NCBI GenBank assembly: GCA_937916085.1
Contig: CALGGO010000038.1
Location: 1 to 35,252, forward strand
Direction: 5' to 3'
DNA from: an uncultured Prevotellaceae bacterium
GTDB lineage: Bacteria; Bacteroidota; Bacteroidia; Bacteroidales; Muribaculaceae
DNA length: 35,252 nucleotides
This document shows, piece after piece, positions 15,538 to 25,950 of the stretch (within the stretch, counting starts at the first letter, position 1; each line of letters opens with the position of its first letter). Below the pieces are notes generated by a model. That model did not search any database. It saw nothing but the letters and a program-made list of their open reading frames with translations, and had not been told where the DNA came from. Position numbers and translations under genes: made by a program.

Positions 15538-17175
15538 ATGAAAGCTAAATTCTTTTTCGCGTCAATGCTCATTGCAGGCGCAGCCTTGATGGCTAACGCA
15601 CAAGGCTACAAAGATGGTATCGATTTCTACAAGATTGGTAAACTTGACGACGCTCAAGAACTTCTTGAAAGAAATCTTAACAATGCCGGTACCGACAAAG
15701 CCGAGGCTTACTACTACTTGGGTCAAATCGCTCTCCACAATGGAGACAAGGCTACTGCAGCCTCCTATTTTGACAAGGGTATTCAAGCTAACGCGGGCTA
15801 TGCCTTTAACTATGTGGGAAAAGGCACAATTTCCCTTGAGAACAAAAACATTAAGGAAGCTGAGAACTTCTTCAAGCAAGCCGAGAAATGCTCGAAGAAG
15901 AATCCCAAACTTGCAATAGCTATCGCCAATGCATATTATACTGCTGACCCTAACGCATACGCAAAGCAGATTGAGAAGAATTGCAATAACGCCTTTAAGT
16001 GGAATTCCAAAGATCCCGACTACTATATTTTCAAGGGTGACGATTTGGGTATCAAGAAAGAATGGGGCCAGGCAGCAGGACAATATGAGCTTGCCTTTGG
16101 CTATGAGCCCGCCAACATCGAGAGCCGCGTGAAGTTTGCCAATGTGGACTTCTTCCTCAACGAGGAGAGAGCCGTAGAGGCATTAGAGGAATTACTCACT
16201 CTGGTTCCCAACAGCGCACTCGTTCAACGTGAGCTCGCCGAGAAATACTATGAGGCATCGGCAATTAAAGGTAATCTTCCTAAAGCTGTTGAGTGCTATG
16301 GAAAGTATTATGATAACCCTAACCACTTTGTTAAAGATGAAGTGCGCTATGCACAACTTCTATGGATGACAAAGGACTATGACAAGGCTATTGATGTATG
16401 CAACACAATGATTGCTAATGCAGAATCTCCTGTTTATAAGTTCTTAGGTTATCGTCTGAAATTCTATAGCCTGTGCGGCAAGGATAACTGGGAGAGTGCT
16501 GTAAACACTGGTAACGAGTTCTTTGCTCTTCCCGAAAATGAGGCAACTCCCTATTCGGTAACTGACTACTCTTACTTTGCCAATGCGCTTAATAAGACAA
16601 ACCGCTCGGCTGAGGCACTGTCGGTATTTGAGAAGGCTATTGCTCAATATCCCGATAATGCTGACTTGAAAGCTCAATTAGCTAGCATTTATAACAAGAA
16701 CAAAGAATATGACAAAGCGGCTCAACTGCGTCAGCAAATCATTGATGGCGGAGACTATACCACATCTGACCTCTATCAGCTAGTAGCTGCTTATTGCCGT
16801 GTTGGTGAAAACACTCAAGACGATGCAGTAAAGCAAAATGCTGTTGATAAAGCACGAGTTGCGGTGAAGGAGATGCTTGACAAGGAGCCCAATGACATGA
16901 ACTACCTTAACCTTGCCGCTCGCGTCGAGCTTATGGCTGAGAACAATGAGTACAAAGGCGGTGCCCTTGATTATTACAAGAGGTTACTTTCGGCAGTTGA
17001 CTCAAATAGAAGCGACGAAAATGCAAGCTACTATTATCAGAACGTGTATCGTTACCTTGCCACTTACTACAAAAACAATGGTCAAATGGATGTAGCAAAA
17101 GACTATTACAGAAAGTGGTTAGAGAATGATCCTGATAACGAGAACCTTCGCAAATTTGTTGAGAACTTGAAATAA
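15538..17175 (+). CDS. Secreted tetratricopeptide-repeat protein
   Basis: A 545-residue protein with a signal peptide (MKAKFFFASMLIAGAALMANA, cut near residue 22) and about a dozen TPR units over the rest of its length. Examples are AEAYYYLGQIALHNGDKATA near 55, AEALSVFEKAIAQYPDNADL near 360 and AKDYYRKWLENDPDNENL at the C-terminus. TPRs are protein-protein scaffolds; no catalytic domain is seen, so it is probably a periplasmic assembly or docking factor. It is 95 nt after the PstS-like gene, and its strong terminator closes the region begun by exbB. Confidence 0.85.
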   Translation: MKAKFFFASMLIAGAALMANAQGYKDGIDFYKIGKLDDAQELLERNLNNAGTDKAEAYYYLGQIALHNGDKATAASYFDKGIQANAGYAFNYVGKGTISLENKNIKEAENFFKQAEKCSKKNPKLAIAIANAYYTADPNAYAKQIEKNCNNAFKWNSKDPDYYIFKGDDLGIKKEWGQAAGQYELAFGYEPANIESRVKFANVDFFLNEERAVEALEELLTLVPNSALVQRELAEKYYEASAIKGNLPKAVECYGKYYDNPNHFVKDEVRYAQLLWMTKDYDKAIDVCNTMIANAESPVYKFLGYRLKFYSLCGKDNWESAVNTGNEFFALPENEATPYSVTDYSYFANALNKTNRSAEALSVFEKAIAQYPDNADLKAQLASIYNKNKEYDKAAQLRQQIIDGGDYTTSDLYQLVAAYCRVGENTQDDAVKQNAVDKARVAVKEMLDKEPNDMNYLNLAARVELMAENNEYKGGALDYYKRLLSAVDSNRSDENASYYYQNVYRYLATYYKNNGQMDVAKDYYRKWLENDPDNENLRKFVENLK

Positions 17176-17198
17176 GTTCTAGTTACATAATCCTATAG

Positions 17199-17238
17199 TC
17201 CCGGTGAAGAAAAAGATTGTCTTCATCGGGATTTTTTT
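17199..17238 (+). terminator. Rho-independent terminator after the TPR gene
   Basis: TCCCGGTGAAGA (17199-17210) pairs with TCTTCATCGGGA (17220-17231) with one G-T pair and a 9-nt loop, followed by T7 (17232-17238). The T run also supplies the -33 TTTG of the next promoter. Confidence 0.92.
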
Positions 17239-17267
17239 GCAAAAATGAAGGGAAAAGAGTATTTTTG
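17236..17267 (+). promoter_or_regulatory. Promoter of the subtilisin-family gene
   Basis: TTTG at 17236-17239, a 20-nt spacer and TATTTTTG at 17260-17267 match the consensus. The -33 box overlaps the T tract of the upstream terminator. A start near 17274 gives a leader of about 29 nt. Confidence 0.7.
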
Positions 17268-17302
17268 CAAATCAAAAGAATATCATCGTAAACAACTAAT
17301 CT

Positions 17303-19399
17303 ATGAAACGCATATTCCTTTATATCCTGGCATTTGTAGCGATTGATGCCGCTGTCGCTGGTGTGCTCACAACACGCGCCTCGCTTGAATTGGCGAAACG
17401 GCAGCACATCTTACGTATTGCGGCAACCAAAGGTCAACCACATGATGACAACAGCGGCATGCTCCGTGCTATGGTGGCGGTCGATGACCCAAGCGCATGG
17501 TCGCGGCTAAGCAACATGGGGGCGACAATTAACGCCCGTTTTGGCAATATCGCTACTGTGACTCTGCCTCTAAACCGCGTAGGTGAGCTGGCAAAGACAG
17601 CGGGCGTGAAAAGCATCGATATCGAGAAACATTATCAATTGTGCAATAACGTAGCGCGCGAGATGTCGATATTTCCCCAAATGGCGGTCTTTGAAGGCGA
17701 CGACTGGAATCCTGCCTACACAGGCAATGGGGTAGTGGTGGGAATGATTGATGTGGGCGTAGATTTCAACCATATCAATTTCCTCGACAAGGACGGCAAC
17801 AACCGCATCGTGCGCGCCTATCTGCCTGGCGACCACAGTGGCACAGCGCCAATTATTGATGGCATGGAACTGCCTGGTAGTGAATATACTACTCCTGAGC
17901 AAATTAGTATGCTCACCACCGATGACAGCACTTATATGCATGGCACGCACACTACTGGCACAGCTGCCGGCAGCTATCTTGCCAATGGATATCATGGCGT
18001 GGCGACAGGAGCAAAGATTGTGATTTGCGCGATGCCCGAGGACAGCCTCACCGACTTCAACATTGCCAATTCTATAAAGTATATCTTCAACTATGCTGAT
18101 GAGGTTGGACTACCAGCTGTCATCAATATGAGTTTGAGCGGTCAAGAAGGTGCCCATGATGGGACTTCAATGCTATGTCGACTTTTTGACGAGGTGTCGG
18201 GACCAGGACGCGTGTGCGTGGTATCGGCAGGCAACGATGGCCACATACCAATGAACATCCGCAAGAAACTTGGCGAGGACGACTCACTCGCCACTTTCTT
18301 GAGTAATTGGTACAGCCGCGAACCGATGAGAGGCTATTCGAGCATGTGGTCACGCTCTCCAGAGCGACACACTGTTGATATCGTGATTTGGGACATCCTG
18401 GCCGACTCTCTTGTCCACCGTCTTGACGTGCCCCGCGATGCGGTGCTCGACAGCGTTTATGTTGTCTCTAGCGAAACCGACTCGGTGTTTGCCAAATATT
18501 TCACCGGCGAGCTCTATTTCGCTTGCGGCATAGAGGAGGGCAACGGAAACTTTCATTCTTTGGTGGAAACCAACTATAAGTCTCTGGAGCGCAGCCACTA
18601 CCGCATTGGTCTTATCAACAAAGCTCCAGCAGGAGAGACCTTGATGGCATGGAGTGGGGGAATGGTGGTGTATAACAAAGGGAACCTTGATGGCTGGACC
18701 GGCGGCGTTGCTGGCTATGGATGTACGATAAATGATATGGCCACTACCGACAATGTCGTTTCAGTGGGTGCGTACTGTTCAAATGACACCTTTGTAATGA
18801 TGGACGGCAGCACAAAAACATATTCAAGATGCAATCCCGGCGAAATCGCCTATTTCTCGTCCTTTGGTCCTGATGCCCTTAACCGAAGACGCCCTGACCT
18901 GACGGCTCCGGGTTATGAGTTGGCGTCATCGGTAAGCCGATATGTGGAAGCCTACAAAAATCCATCAAATATCGTTGACAATGTGAATATTAACGGCGAA
19001 TATTACCCTTACGGCCTGGAAGGAGGCACCTCGATGTCGGCACCAATGGTGACGGGCGCCATTGCGCTATGGCTAGAAATTGACCCAACCCTGTCGCCAA
19101 GCGATATAAAGAATGTAATGGCTGCCACATGCTACCGCGACAACTTTGTGGAAGCTGGTCCTGCCAAGAAATGGGGCTATGGCAAACTCGACATAGATGC
19201 CGGCATCAAATATCTTATTGCGATGCTTAATGGCGATGTGGATGGTGACGGAGAGGTTACCGCTGCCGACATAACTTGCATATACAACATCATGCTTGGC
19301 TTCTCTAAGGAACACATACAACGCGCCGACGTGAATTGCGACGGGAACATCACCGCCGCCGATGTTTCGACAGAATATAACAGATTGTTGGGGGAATGA
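17303..19399 (+). CDS. Subtilisin-family (S8) serine protease with dockerin-like C-terminus
   Basis: A 698-residue secreted protease. The N-terminus is a signal peptide (cut near residue 20), followed by a propeptide-like region to about 135. The catalytic triad is complete: Asp150 in GMIDVGVDFNH, His213 in MHGTHTTGTAAG and Ser577 in GGTSMSAPMV, with the oxyanion Asn311 in VVSAGNDG. A long insert between Asn311 and Ser577 gives the C5a-peptidase/lactocepin-like layout. Residues 642-697 hold two calcium-loop repeats, DVDGDGEVTAAD and DVNCDGNITAAD, as in type I dockerins. Dockerins bind cohesins; none is in the window, so the tail may instead be a calcium-dependent fold or surface anchor. It has its own promoter and stands alone. 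A weak hairpin (AAGAAATT 19408-19415 / AATTTCTT 19429-19436) follows. Confidence 0.92.
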   Translation: MKRIFLYILAFVAIDAAVAGVLTTRASLELAKRQHILRIAATKGQPHDDNSGMLRAMVAVDDPSAWSRLSNMGATINARFGNIATVTLPLNRVGELAKTAGVKSIDIEKHYQLCNNVAREMSIFPQMAVFEGDDWNPAYTGNGVVVGMIDVGVDFNHINFLDKDGNNRIVRAYLPGDHSGTAPIIDGMELPGSEYTTPEQISMLTTDDSTYMHGTHTTGTAAGSYLANGYHGVATGAKIVICAMPEDSLTDFNIANSIKYIFNYADEVGLPAVINMSLSGQEGAHDGTSMLCRLFDEVSGPGRVCVVSAGNDGHIPMNIRKKLGEDDSLATFLSNWYSREPMRGYSSMWSRSPERHTVDIVIWDILADSLVHRLDVPRDAVLDSVYVVSSETDSVFAKYFTGELYFACGIEEGNGNFHSLVETNYKSLERSHYRIGLINKAPAGETLMAWSGGMVVYNKGNLDGWTGGVAGYGCTINDMATTDNVVSVGAYCSNDTFVMMDGSTKTYSRCNPGEIAYFSSFGPDALNRRRPDLTAPGYELASSVSRYVEAYKNPSNIVDNVNINGEYYPYGLEGGTSMSAPMVTGAIALWLEIDPTLSPSDIKNVMAATCYRDNFVEAGPAKKWGYGKLDIDAGIKYLIAMLNGDVDGDGEVTAADITCIYNIMLGFSKEHIQRADVNCDGNITAADVSTEYNRLLGE

Positions 19400-19466
19400 T
19401 AATTGTTAAGAAATTATAAAATACTGCAAATTTCTTTGATGCAAATTAAAATAAGTCTGCAAATAT

Positions 19467-19497
19467 TTTGTTTTCATTATTGTTTTTACTAATTTTG
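19467..19497 (+). promoter_or_regulatory. Promoter of the recJ leader or candidate RNA
   Basis: TTTG at 19467-19470, a 19-nt spacer and TAATTTTG at 19490-19497 match the consensus fully. Transcription would start near 19504, about 320 nt before the recJ ATG. Confidence 0.7.
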
Positions 19498-19503
19498 TGA
19501 GGA

Positions 19504-19800
19504 AAATATTGAGTTTTGTCATCCGTTTACGATTGAAAAACGTCATTATGGGCTGACACCATCATGACAATTATGTGTAAACGTGTTGATAATGAGATTG
19601 AAAGCCATTTGAGGAAGAACACTTGAAAGACTACTTATTGTCTCTCTCCACAACCTCATGATAAGGCTTTGAGTCTTTGCATACAATTGTGAAGACTTGT
19701 TAAAGTAAACAAGTAATCTCATTGAGCTTACAGATGATGGCAGGACTGGGTATTGATATATACCATCTCCCTCCACGCAAGGCTAGAGAGCCTTCTTACA
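19504..19800 (+). ncRNA. Candidate structured RNA or long structured leader of recJ
   Basis: About 300 nt without a credible ORF but rich in complementary arms. (1) 19524-19530 CGTTTAC with 19577-19583, enclosing (2) GTCAT-x-ATGG 19542-19551 with 19559-19568, a 9-bp hairpin with one mismatch. (3) AATGAGATT 19591-19599 with AATCTCATT 19715-19723, enclosing (4) AAAGCC 19601-19606 with 19665-19670, (5) TGAGG 19610-19614 with 19654-19658, and (6) ACTTGTT 19695-19701 with AACAAGT 19708-19714. (7) GGTAT 19749-19753 with ATACC 19760-19764. (8) AAGGCT 19779-19784 with AGCCTT 19789-19794, loop AGAG. The arms nest without crossing. No T-run terminator follows, so it may be the recJ 5' leader. It lacks the universal RNase P, SRP and tmRNA motifs. 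Confidence 0.5.
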
Positions 19801-19823
19801 CAGCCAATTAAAGAACAACATAA

Positions 19824-21552
19824 ATGACAAGTAAATGGATTTACTTACCCCTTACATCCGAACAGAAGCAGATAGAGGCGCAACTCGCGGTTCAATTTCC
19901 CGAGTGTCCTTCTATCGCTCGGCTTTTGGTGTTGCGTGGAATGAAGACTCCGGAGGACGTCCGCGACTTCTTCTATCCATCATTGAGCCAACTGCCCGAC
20001 CCATTCTTGATGAGGGATATGAAAAAGGCTGTAGAAAGGCTAAATCAGGCCTTGGGGGCAAAAGAAAAAGTACTGATCTATGGCGACTATGACGTAGATG
20101 GTACAACTGCGGTAGCTCTGGTTTACCGCTATTTGAGACGCTTCTATTCTAACGTGGAGTACTATATCCCCACGCGAGATGATGACGGCTATGGTATATC
20201 GGTGCAAGGCATAGACTATGCCGAAAGCATTGGTGTGAAACTCATAATCGTGCTCGATTGTGGTATCAAGGCAGTTGAGGAAATCGCATACGCCAAGACT
20301 AAAGGCATAGATTTCATCATCTGCGACCACCATGTGCCCGATGATGTGTTGCCCGATGCGGCAGCGATTCTCAACCCGAAACTCGTTGACGACAAGTATC
20401 CTTACAAAGACTTGTCGGGTTGCGGTGTGGGTTACAAGTTCATGCAGGGCTTTGCCAAAAGCAACGGCATCGACAACATGTATGACCTTGAGAATTCTCT
20501 CGATCTGCTGGCAGTGAGCATTGCTGCCGACCTGGTGCCGCTCACTGGCGAGAACCGCATTCTCACTCATTATGGCATCAAACGGCTGAACAATAATCCT
20601 TGCGCGGGTTTGAGGAGCATCCTGAGGCTGTGCCGCTTGACCAAGAAGGAAATCACAATCAGTGATATCATCTTCAAGATTGGTCCGCTCATCAACGCTT
20701 CGGGTCGCATGCAATCGGGACAAGACTCCGTTGAGTTGCTGATAACACGCAACTCGGCGGCAGCCTACGAGATTACAAAGAAAATCGACAAGTATAACCA
20801 AAGCCGCAAGGAGCTCGATCGGAACATTACCGAGGAGGCTAATGCCATCATTGAGAACCATAAGGAGGAGATGGGGTCGAAGAAGCCAATAGTCATCTAC
20901 AATCACGACTGGCACAAGGGCATCATCGGCATAGTGGCGGCAAGGCTTGCAGAGCTGTATTTCAGGCCTTCGGTAGTTCTTACCTATAGCAATGACGGAC
21001 TCGTGACAGGCTCGTCACGTTCGGTGCGCGGATTTGACATCTACACTGCCATTAAGCAGCACCGCGACCTGCTCGAGAACTTTGGTGGACACACCAATGC
21101 TGTGGGTCTTACGCTAAAAGAGGAGAATATTCCCGAGTTCAAGAAGCGACTTGAGGAATATGTTGAAGCTCATATCGAGACTGAGCAAGTGACACCTTCG
21201 GTAGATGTGGACTGCGAACTAGGTTTTGAGGAAATCAACGATTCCTTCATGAAATACATGAAACTCTTCAACCCCTTTGGCCCTGAGAACCAAAAGCCGG
21301 TGTTTATGACCAGGAACTGCATCGACGCAGGCACAAGCAAACTGGTGGGGAAGAAGCAGGAGCACATCAAACTCGATGCAATTGACCAAAAATCGGGCAA
21401 GATGATGAACGGTATAGCCTTTGCGATGGGCGAGTACTACGAGCGCATCAAGAACAAGGAACCTTTTGACATCATCTACACCGTTGAAGAGAACCATCAT
21501 CGAAACACGGTTTCTATACAGCTGCTCATCAAGGGCATTAGAATGAGCAACG

Positions 21553-21566
<14 letters not shown>
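19824..21566 (+). CDS. recJ: Single-stranded-DNA-specific exonuclease RecJ
   Basis: A 580-residue 5'-3' ssDNA exonuclease of the DHH family acting in recombination and mismatch repair. Metal-binding motifs are in place: DYDVDG at 88-93, DCG at 145-147 and CDHH ending at 170, then the DHHA1 region with NASGRM near 293 and the nucleotide-contact GSSRSVRGFDIY and NFGGHTNAVGLTL segments. A C-terminal OB-like domain follows. Length is normal. The end overlaps the recQ start by 14 nt, so the two are translationally coupled and probably share the promoter at 19467. Confidence 0.96.
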
Positions 21567-23466
<1,900 letters not shown>

Positions 23467-23510
23467 AGACAGTAAATCTCTTAATTTTTATTAAATGTTT
23501 AGTTGTCTTC

Positions 23511-23541
23511 TTTGTAAACGAAGAAAATGGCATTAATTTTG
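23511..23541 (+). promoter_or_regulatory. ssrA: tmRNA promoter
   Basis: TTTG at 23511-23514, a 19-nt spacer and TAATTTTG at 23534-23541. Transcription near 23548 would give a short precursor leader. A small hairpin, CGCTTT/AAAGCG (23546-23551 and 23556-23561), ends just before the mature 5' GGGG. Confidence 0.75.
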
Positions 23542-23566
23542 CAGCCGCTTTCACAAAAGCGCTATT

Positions 23567-23966
23567 GGGGCTGACTTGGCTTTGACAGCGTGTTGAGGTG
23601 GTAAGTAAGCATGCAGAGTGACGATGTCTGAGCTCTTTAAATCCATGATATCGACTTATTTAAATGGCGAAAATTCTTACGCTCTCGCTGCTTGATTGAA
23701 GCACAGTAGATCAGCTTAATCTTTGCCAAAGATTGCAAAGACGAGACATCACCCGGTGGCCGTTGCTCCGAGGCTTATCGATAAGGTGGTGCTAGCATAT
23801 CGGGGATAGAGGTTGACGAGTCTCGAGTCAATCTTGAAATTCAGAGACTAAGCTGCAAGTCGGTAGTCGTGAGCCTGCTTGCAGTCGAAAAACAAGTCAC
23901 CGACTAAGCATGTAGAAAGCTTATTAGTTCCACGTTTGGACGAGGGTTCAAACCCCTCCAGCTCCA
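23567..23966 (+). ncRNA. ssrA: Transfer-messenger RNA (tmRNA)
   Basis: A 400-nt tmRNA that rescues stalled ribosomes. The 5' end GGGGCTGACTTGGCTTTGAC and the 3' end, which carries the T-loop GGGTTCAAACCC, pair as a tRNA acceptor (GGGGCTG with CAGCTCC). The tag reading frame at 23666-23695 encodes GENSYALAA and a TGA stop; it ends in the ALAA-type degron and resembles other Bacteroidetes tags such as GENNYALAA. CCA is not encoded: after the discriminator A at 23966 the genome reads CAC, so CCA must be added. The 3' end is immediately followed by a terminator shared with umuC. Confidence 0.97.
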
Positions 23967-23970
23967 CACA

Positions 23971-24010
23971 AAAAACACCAGTAACTAAGTTTGGTTACTG
24001 GTGTTTTTTT
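23971..24010. terminator. Bidirectional terminator between tmRNA and umuC
   Basis: AACACCAGTAAC (23974-23985) pairs with GTTACTGGTGTT (23994-24005), flanked by A5 and T7 so that it works on both strands. The arm from 23988 upwards is also the coding sequence for the last codons of umuC. Confidence 0.92.
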
Positions 24011-25328
24011 GCTCTGCCTCTTCATCTGTTTCCCGCTGGACTATCGGCTTGTACGAACCAATATATCTTGGGTTCATTCCAGTATAGAAGTGCAGTGTCT
24101 TGCTTAGTGGTGCAATGTGGTTTTGCAATGGATCCCATTCTCCGCGGGATATGGTGGGTGCGAGAACTATCTGTTTTTTGCCGTATCGGTTGTTGATTTT
24201 GTCGATGGCGGTCATCAGTTTTGCCTGCCTCACGTCATTCTCTCCATTAAAGATGTCGAGTTGTAGTTGTTCGTCGCTTATTATGTCGGTGACCATCACG
24301 CCAGCTTTACGGTAAGCGAAATTCTCGCGAAAGATATTGTTAAAGGCGATAAGAGCGTGTTTCGCTATGTCCATTGCCGAGGCGGTGTGCGACGGCAGCC
24401 TCACAGAGCAGGAATTGGAATAGAACGGCAGGTCTTGGCGGAAATGGTCGCCACGGATATAGACCGTCACCACTTGTGCCGCCGCTCTCTCTTGCCGCAG
24501 TTGGCGGGCGCACGACTGTGCAAAGGAGATGATGGCATCGGCAATCTCTTGTTTTTTGCTGATCACATGACCAAAAGTGCGGGAGTTCATAATCGATTTG
24601 TGGGCGATATCTACCGAGTTGATGGAAATGCAGTCAACGCCTTTCAGCTCTTGCTGTGTTCTAACAAGATTGATGTTTCCAATGCGTTGCAGGTACGATT
24701 TAGGCAGCATGACGAACTTGCCAGCAGTGTCGATGCCACAGGAGAGGAGCTTCGCGTTGAGTTTCCTGCCAATTCCCCACACATCGTCAATCTTGATGCG
24801 GTTTAGCACTTGATTGATTTCGTCGGCATCGGTTAGACCCTTCACGCGGTCAACGTTGGTTTTATCCTTTTTTGCTACATGGCTTGCAATCTTGGCGAGG
24901 GTGCGCGTAGTAGCAAAGCCGATGCTCACTGGCACGCCGACGTATTGCTGAATTTTCTTGACTAGTGACGATAATAGTTCGTGATTCTGCTCATCGTCTT
25001 CGTATGGCAAAGTAAAGAATGCCTCATCAACCGAATAAACTTCGAGGTTTAATGCTGCCTCTCCCAGTATTCGCATGATGCGGTTTGACAGGTCACGATA
25101 AACAATGTGACGCGCCGAGAGCATGATGATGTTGGCGGGATTGGTGTGGTTTTTTATCTGAAAAGCCGGGCATCCCATAGGGATTCCTAACGCCTTAGCC
25201 TCATTACTTCTCGCGATGACACAGCCGTCGTTGCCCGACAGCACCACTACTGGCTTGCCGTTGAGCGACGGGTTGAAAACCCTCTCGCACGAGACGAAAA
25301 AGTTGTTGCAATCGGCTAAAGCATACAT
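23985..25328 (-). CDS. umuC: Translesion DNA polymerase subunit UmuC (pol V type)
   Basis: A 447-residue Y-family DNA polymerase. The catalytic residues are Asp6 (MYALADCNNFF), Asp101 and Glu102 (YSVDEAFF). The steric-gate region CNNFFVSCERVF and the thumb/finger segment GIGRKLNAKL follow, then a little-finger domain and a C-terminal UmuC-type tail (RGEWDPLQNHIAPLSKTLHF). It bypasses DNA lesions together with processed UmuD. umuD is 93 nt upstream on the same strand; a heptad array lies in that gap just before this start. The last codons (KNTSNQT) are encoded inside the terminator hairpin shared with tmRNA. Confidence 0.94.
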   Translation of the reverse strand: MYALADCNNFFVSCERVFNPSLNGKPVVVLSGNDGCVIARSNEAKALGIPMGCPAFQIKNHTNPANIIMLSARHIVYRDLSNRIMRILGEAALNLEVYSVDEAFFTLPYEDDEQNHELLSSLVKKIQQYVGVPVSIGFATTRTLAKIASHVAKKDKTNVDRVKGLTDADEINQVLNRIKIDDVWGIGRKLNAKLLSCGIDTAGKFVMLPKSYLQRIGNINLVRTQQELKGVDCISINSVDIAHKSIMNSRTFGHVISKKQEIADAIISFAQSCARQLRQERAAAQVVTVYIRGDHFRQDLPFYSNSCSVRLPSHTASAMDIAKHALIAFNNIFRENFAYRKAGVMVTDIISDEQLQLDIFNGENDVRQAKLMTAIDKINNRYGKKQIVLAPTISRGEWDPLQNHIAPLSKTLHFYTGMNPRYIGSYKPIVQRETDEEAEQKNTSNQT

Positions 25329-25357
25329 TTTTAGTTCACAGTTAAGAGTTCATTCAT

Positions 25358-25399
25358 AGTTCATAGTTCATAGTTCATAGTTCAGAGTTTACAGTTGAC
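25358..25399. repeat. Heptad array, unit AGTTCAT (ATGAACT on the minus strand)
   Basis: Six consecutive 7-mers (AGTTCAT three times, then AGTTCAG, AGTTTAC, AGTTGAC), preceded by looser copies from 25332. It occupies the gap between umuD and umuC, within 30 nt of the umuC start. Confidence 0.85.
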
Positions 25400-25421
25400 C
25401 ATTCTACTATTCAACTATTCA

Positions 25422-25850
25422 CTACTGGAGTTTCTTGATAATGTGAGAGACGATGCCCCATATTATGAAATTGCTCTCATCGGGCACTTTAATTACCGGA
25501 TATTTGCGATTGGCAGGGACCATAAAGATGCCGTCGGTATTGATTAGTAACCGCTTGACTGTGAAATCACCATCAATAAAGCACACGGCAATGTCGCCAT
25601 TGTGTGGCTCAAGAGAGCGGTCAATGATAAGCATATCTCCTTCGTAAATGCCTGAATCGACCATAGAGTCACCTATCACTCTGGCGCAAAATGTAGAGGC
25701 AGGGTTGTTGATAAGCTCATGGTTAAGGTCCACCGAGTCGGCAAAGGCTCCTTGAGCAGGACTAGGAAACCCCGCCTGCACGCGATTCTCAAACAATTGC
25801 AGCTCCACTTCGCTGCTTTCTTCAATTTTCTTAATTTCAAGTGTTGCCAT
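25422..25850 (-). CDS. umuD: UmuD, self-cleaving S24 family partner of UmuC
   Basis: A 142-residue LexA/UmuD-type protein without a DNA-binding domain. Cleavage is expected at Ala26-Gly27 (QAGFPSPA), the place of Cys24-Gly25 in E. coli UmuD. The catalytic pair is Ser62 (GDSMVDSG) and Lys99 (DFTVKRL), the same spacing as E. coli Ser60/Lys97. After RecA-stimulated cleavage UmuD' activates UmuC. The start is ATG at 25850 rather than an upstream TTG, because the promoter places the transcript start near 25860. Confidence 0.95.
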   Translation of the reverse strand: MATLEIKKIEESSEVELQLFENRVQAGFPSPAQGAFADSVDLNHELINNPASTFCARVIGDSMVDSGIYEGDMLIIDRSLEPHNGDIAVCFIDGDFTVKRLLINTDGIFMVPANRKYPVIKVPDESNFIIWGIVSHIIKKLQ

Positions 25851-25866
25851 CAGGTGCAAAGGTAGG

Positions 25867-25897
25867 AAAAATTAGTGCAAGTTGAGCGCAGAACAAA
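25867..25897 (-). promoter_or_regulatory. umuDC promoter
   Basis: On the minus strand TTTG (25894-25897), a 19-nt spacer and TAATTTTT (25867-25874), one base off the consensus. The TTGCACTAATTTT core matches the promoters at 68 and 14084. TACCTTTG at 25857-25864 is an alternative -7, but would leave almost no leader. Confidence 0.6.
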
Positions 25898-25922
25898 ATG
25901 AAAAAACACTTTTTTTCATTTT
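25895..25922. promoter_or_regulatory. Perfect 12-bp inverted repeat over the umuDC -33 box
   Basis: AAAATGAAAAAA (25895-25906) and its exact complement (25911-25922) flank CACT. It overlaps the -33 box of the umuDC promoter, where a repressor would act, so an SOS-type operator is plausible. It is AT-rich and could be fortuitous; no Bacteroidota LexA site is proven to look like this. Confidence 0.4.
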
Positions 25923-25950
25923 TTATGCCTAGACGCAGCCTAATTTATTC

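Noticed and set aside
19546..19776. Minus-strand open frame of 76 codons upstream of recJ
   Set aside because: It is antisense to the strongly self-complementary region and shows no protein-like features; complementary helices keep some frames open by chance.
19504..19800. RNase P RNA, SRP RNA or 6S RNA
   Set aside because: The universal RNase P GAGGAAAGUCC box and the SRP core are absent. Its length and fold do not fit 6S, although a diverged lineage form cannot be excluded.
25857..25864. TACCTTTG as the umuD -7 box
   Set aside because: It matches the consensus, but lies so close that the transcript would start at or within the ATG, and no TTTG is 19-21 nt upstream.
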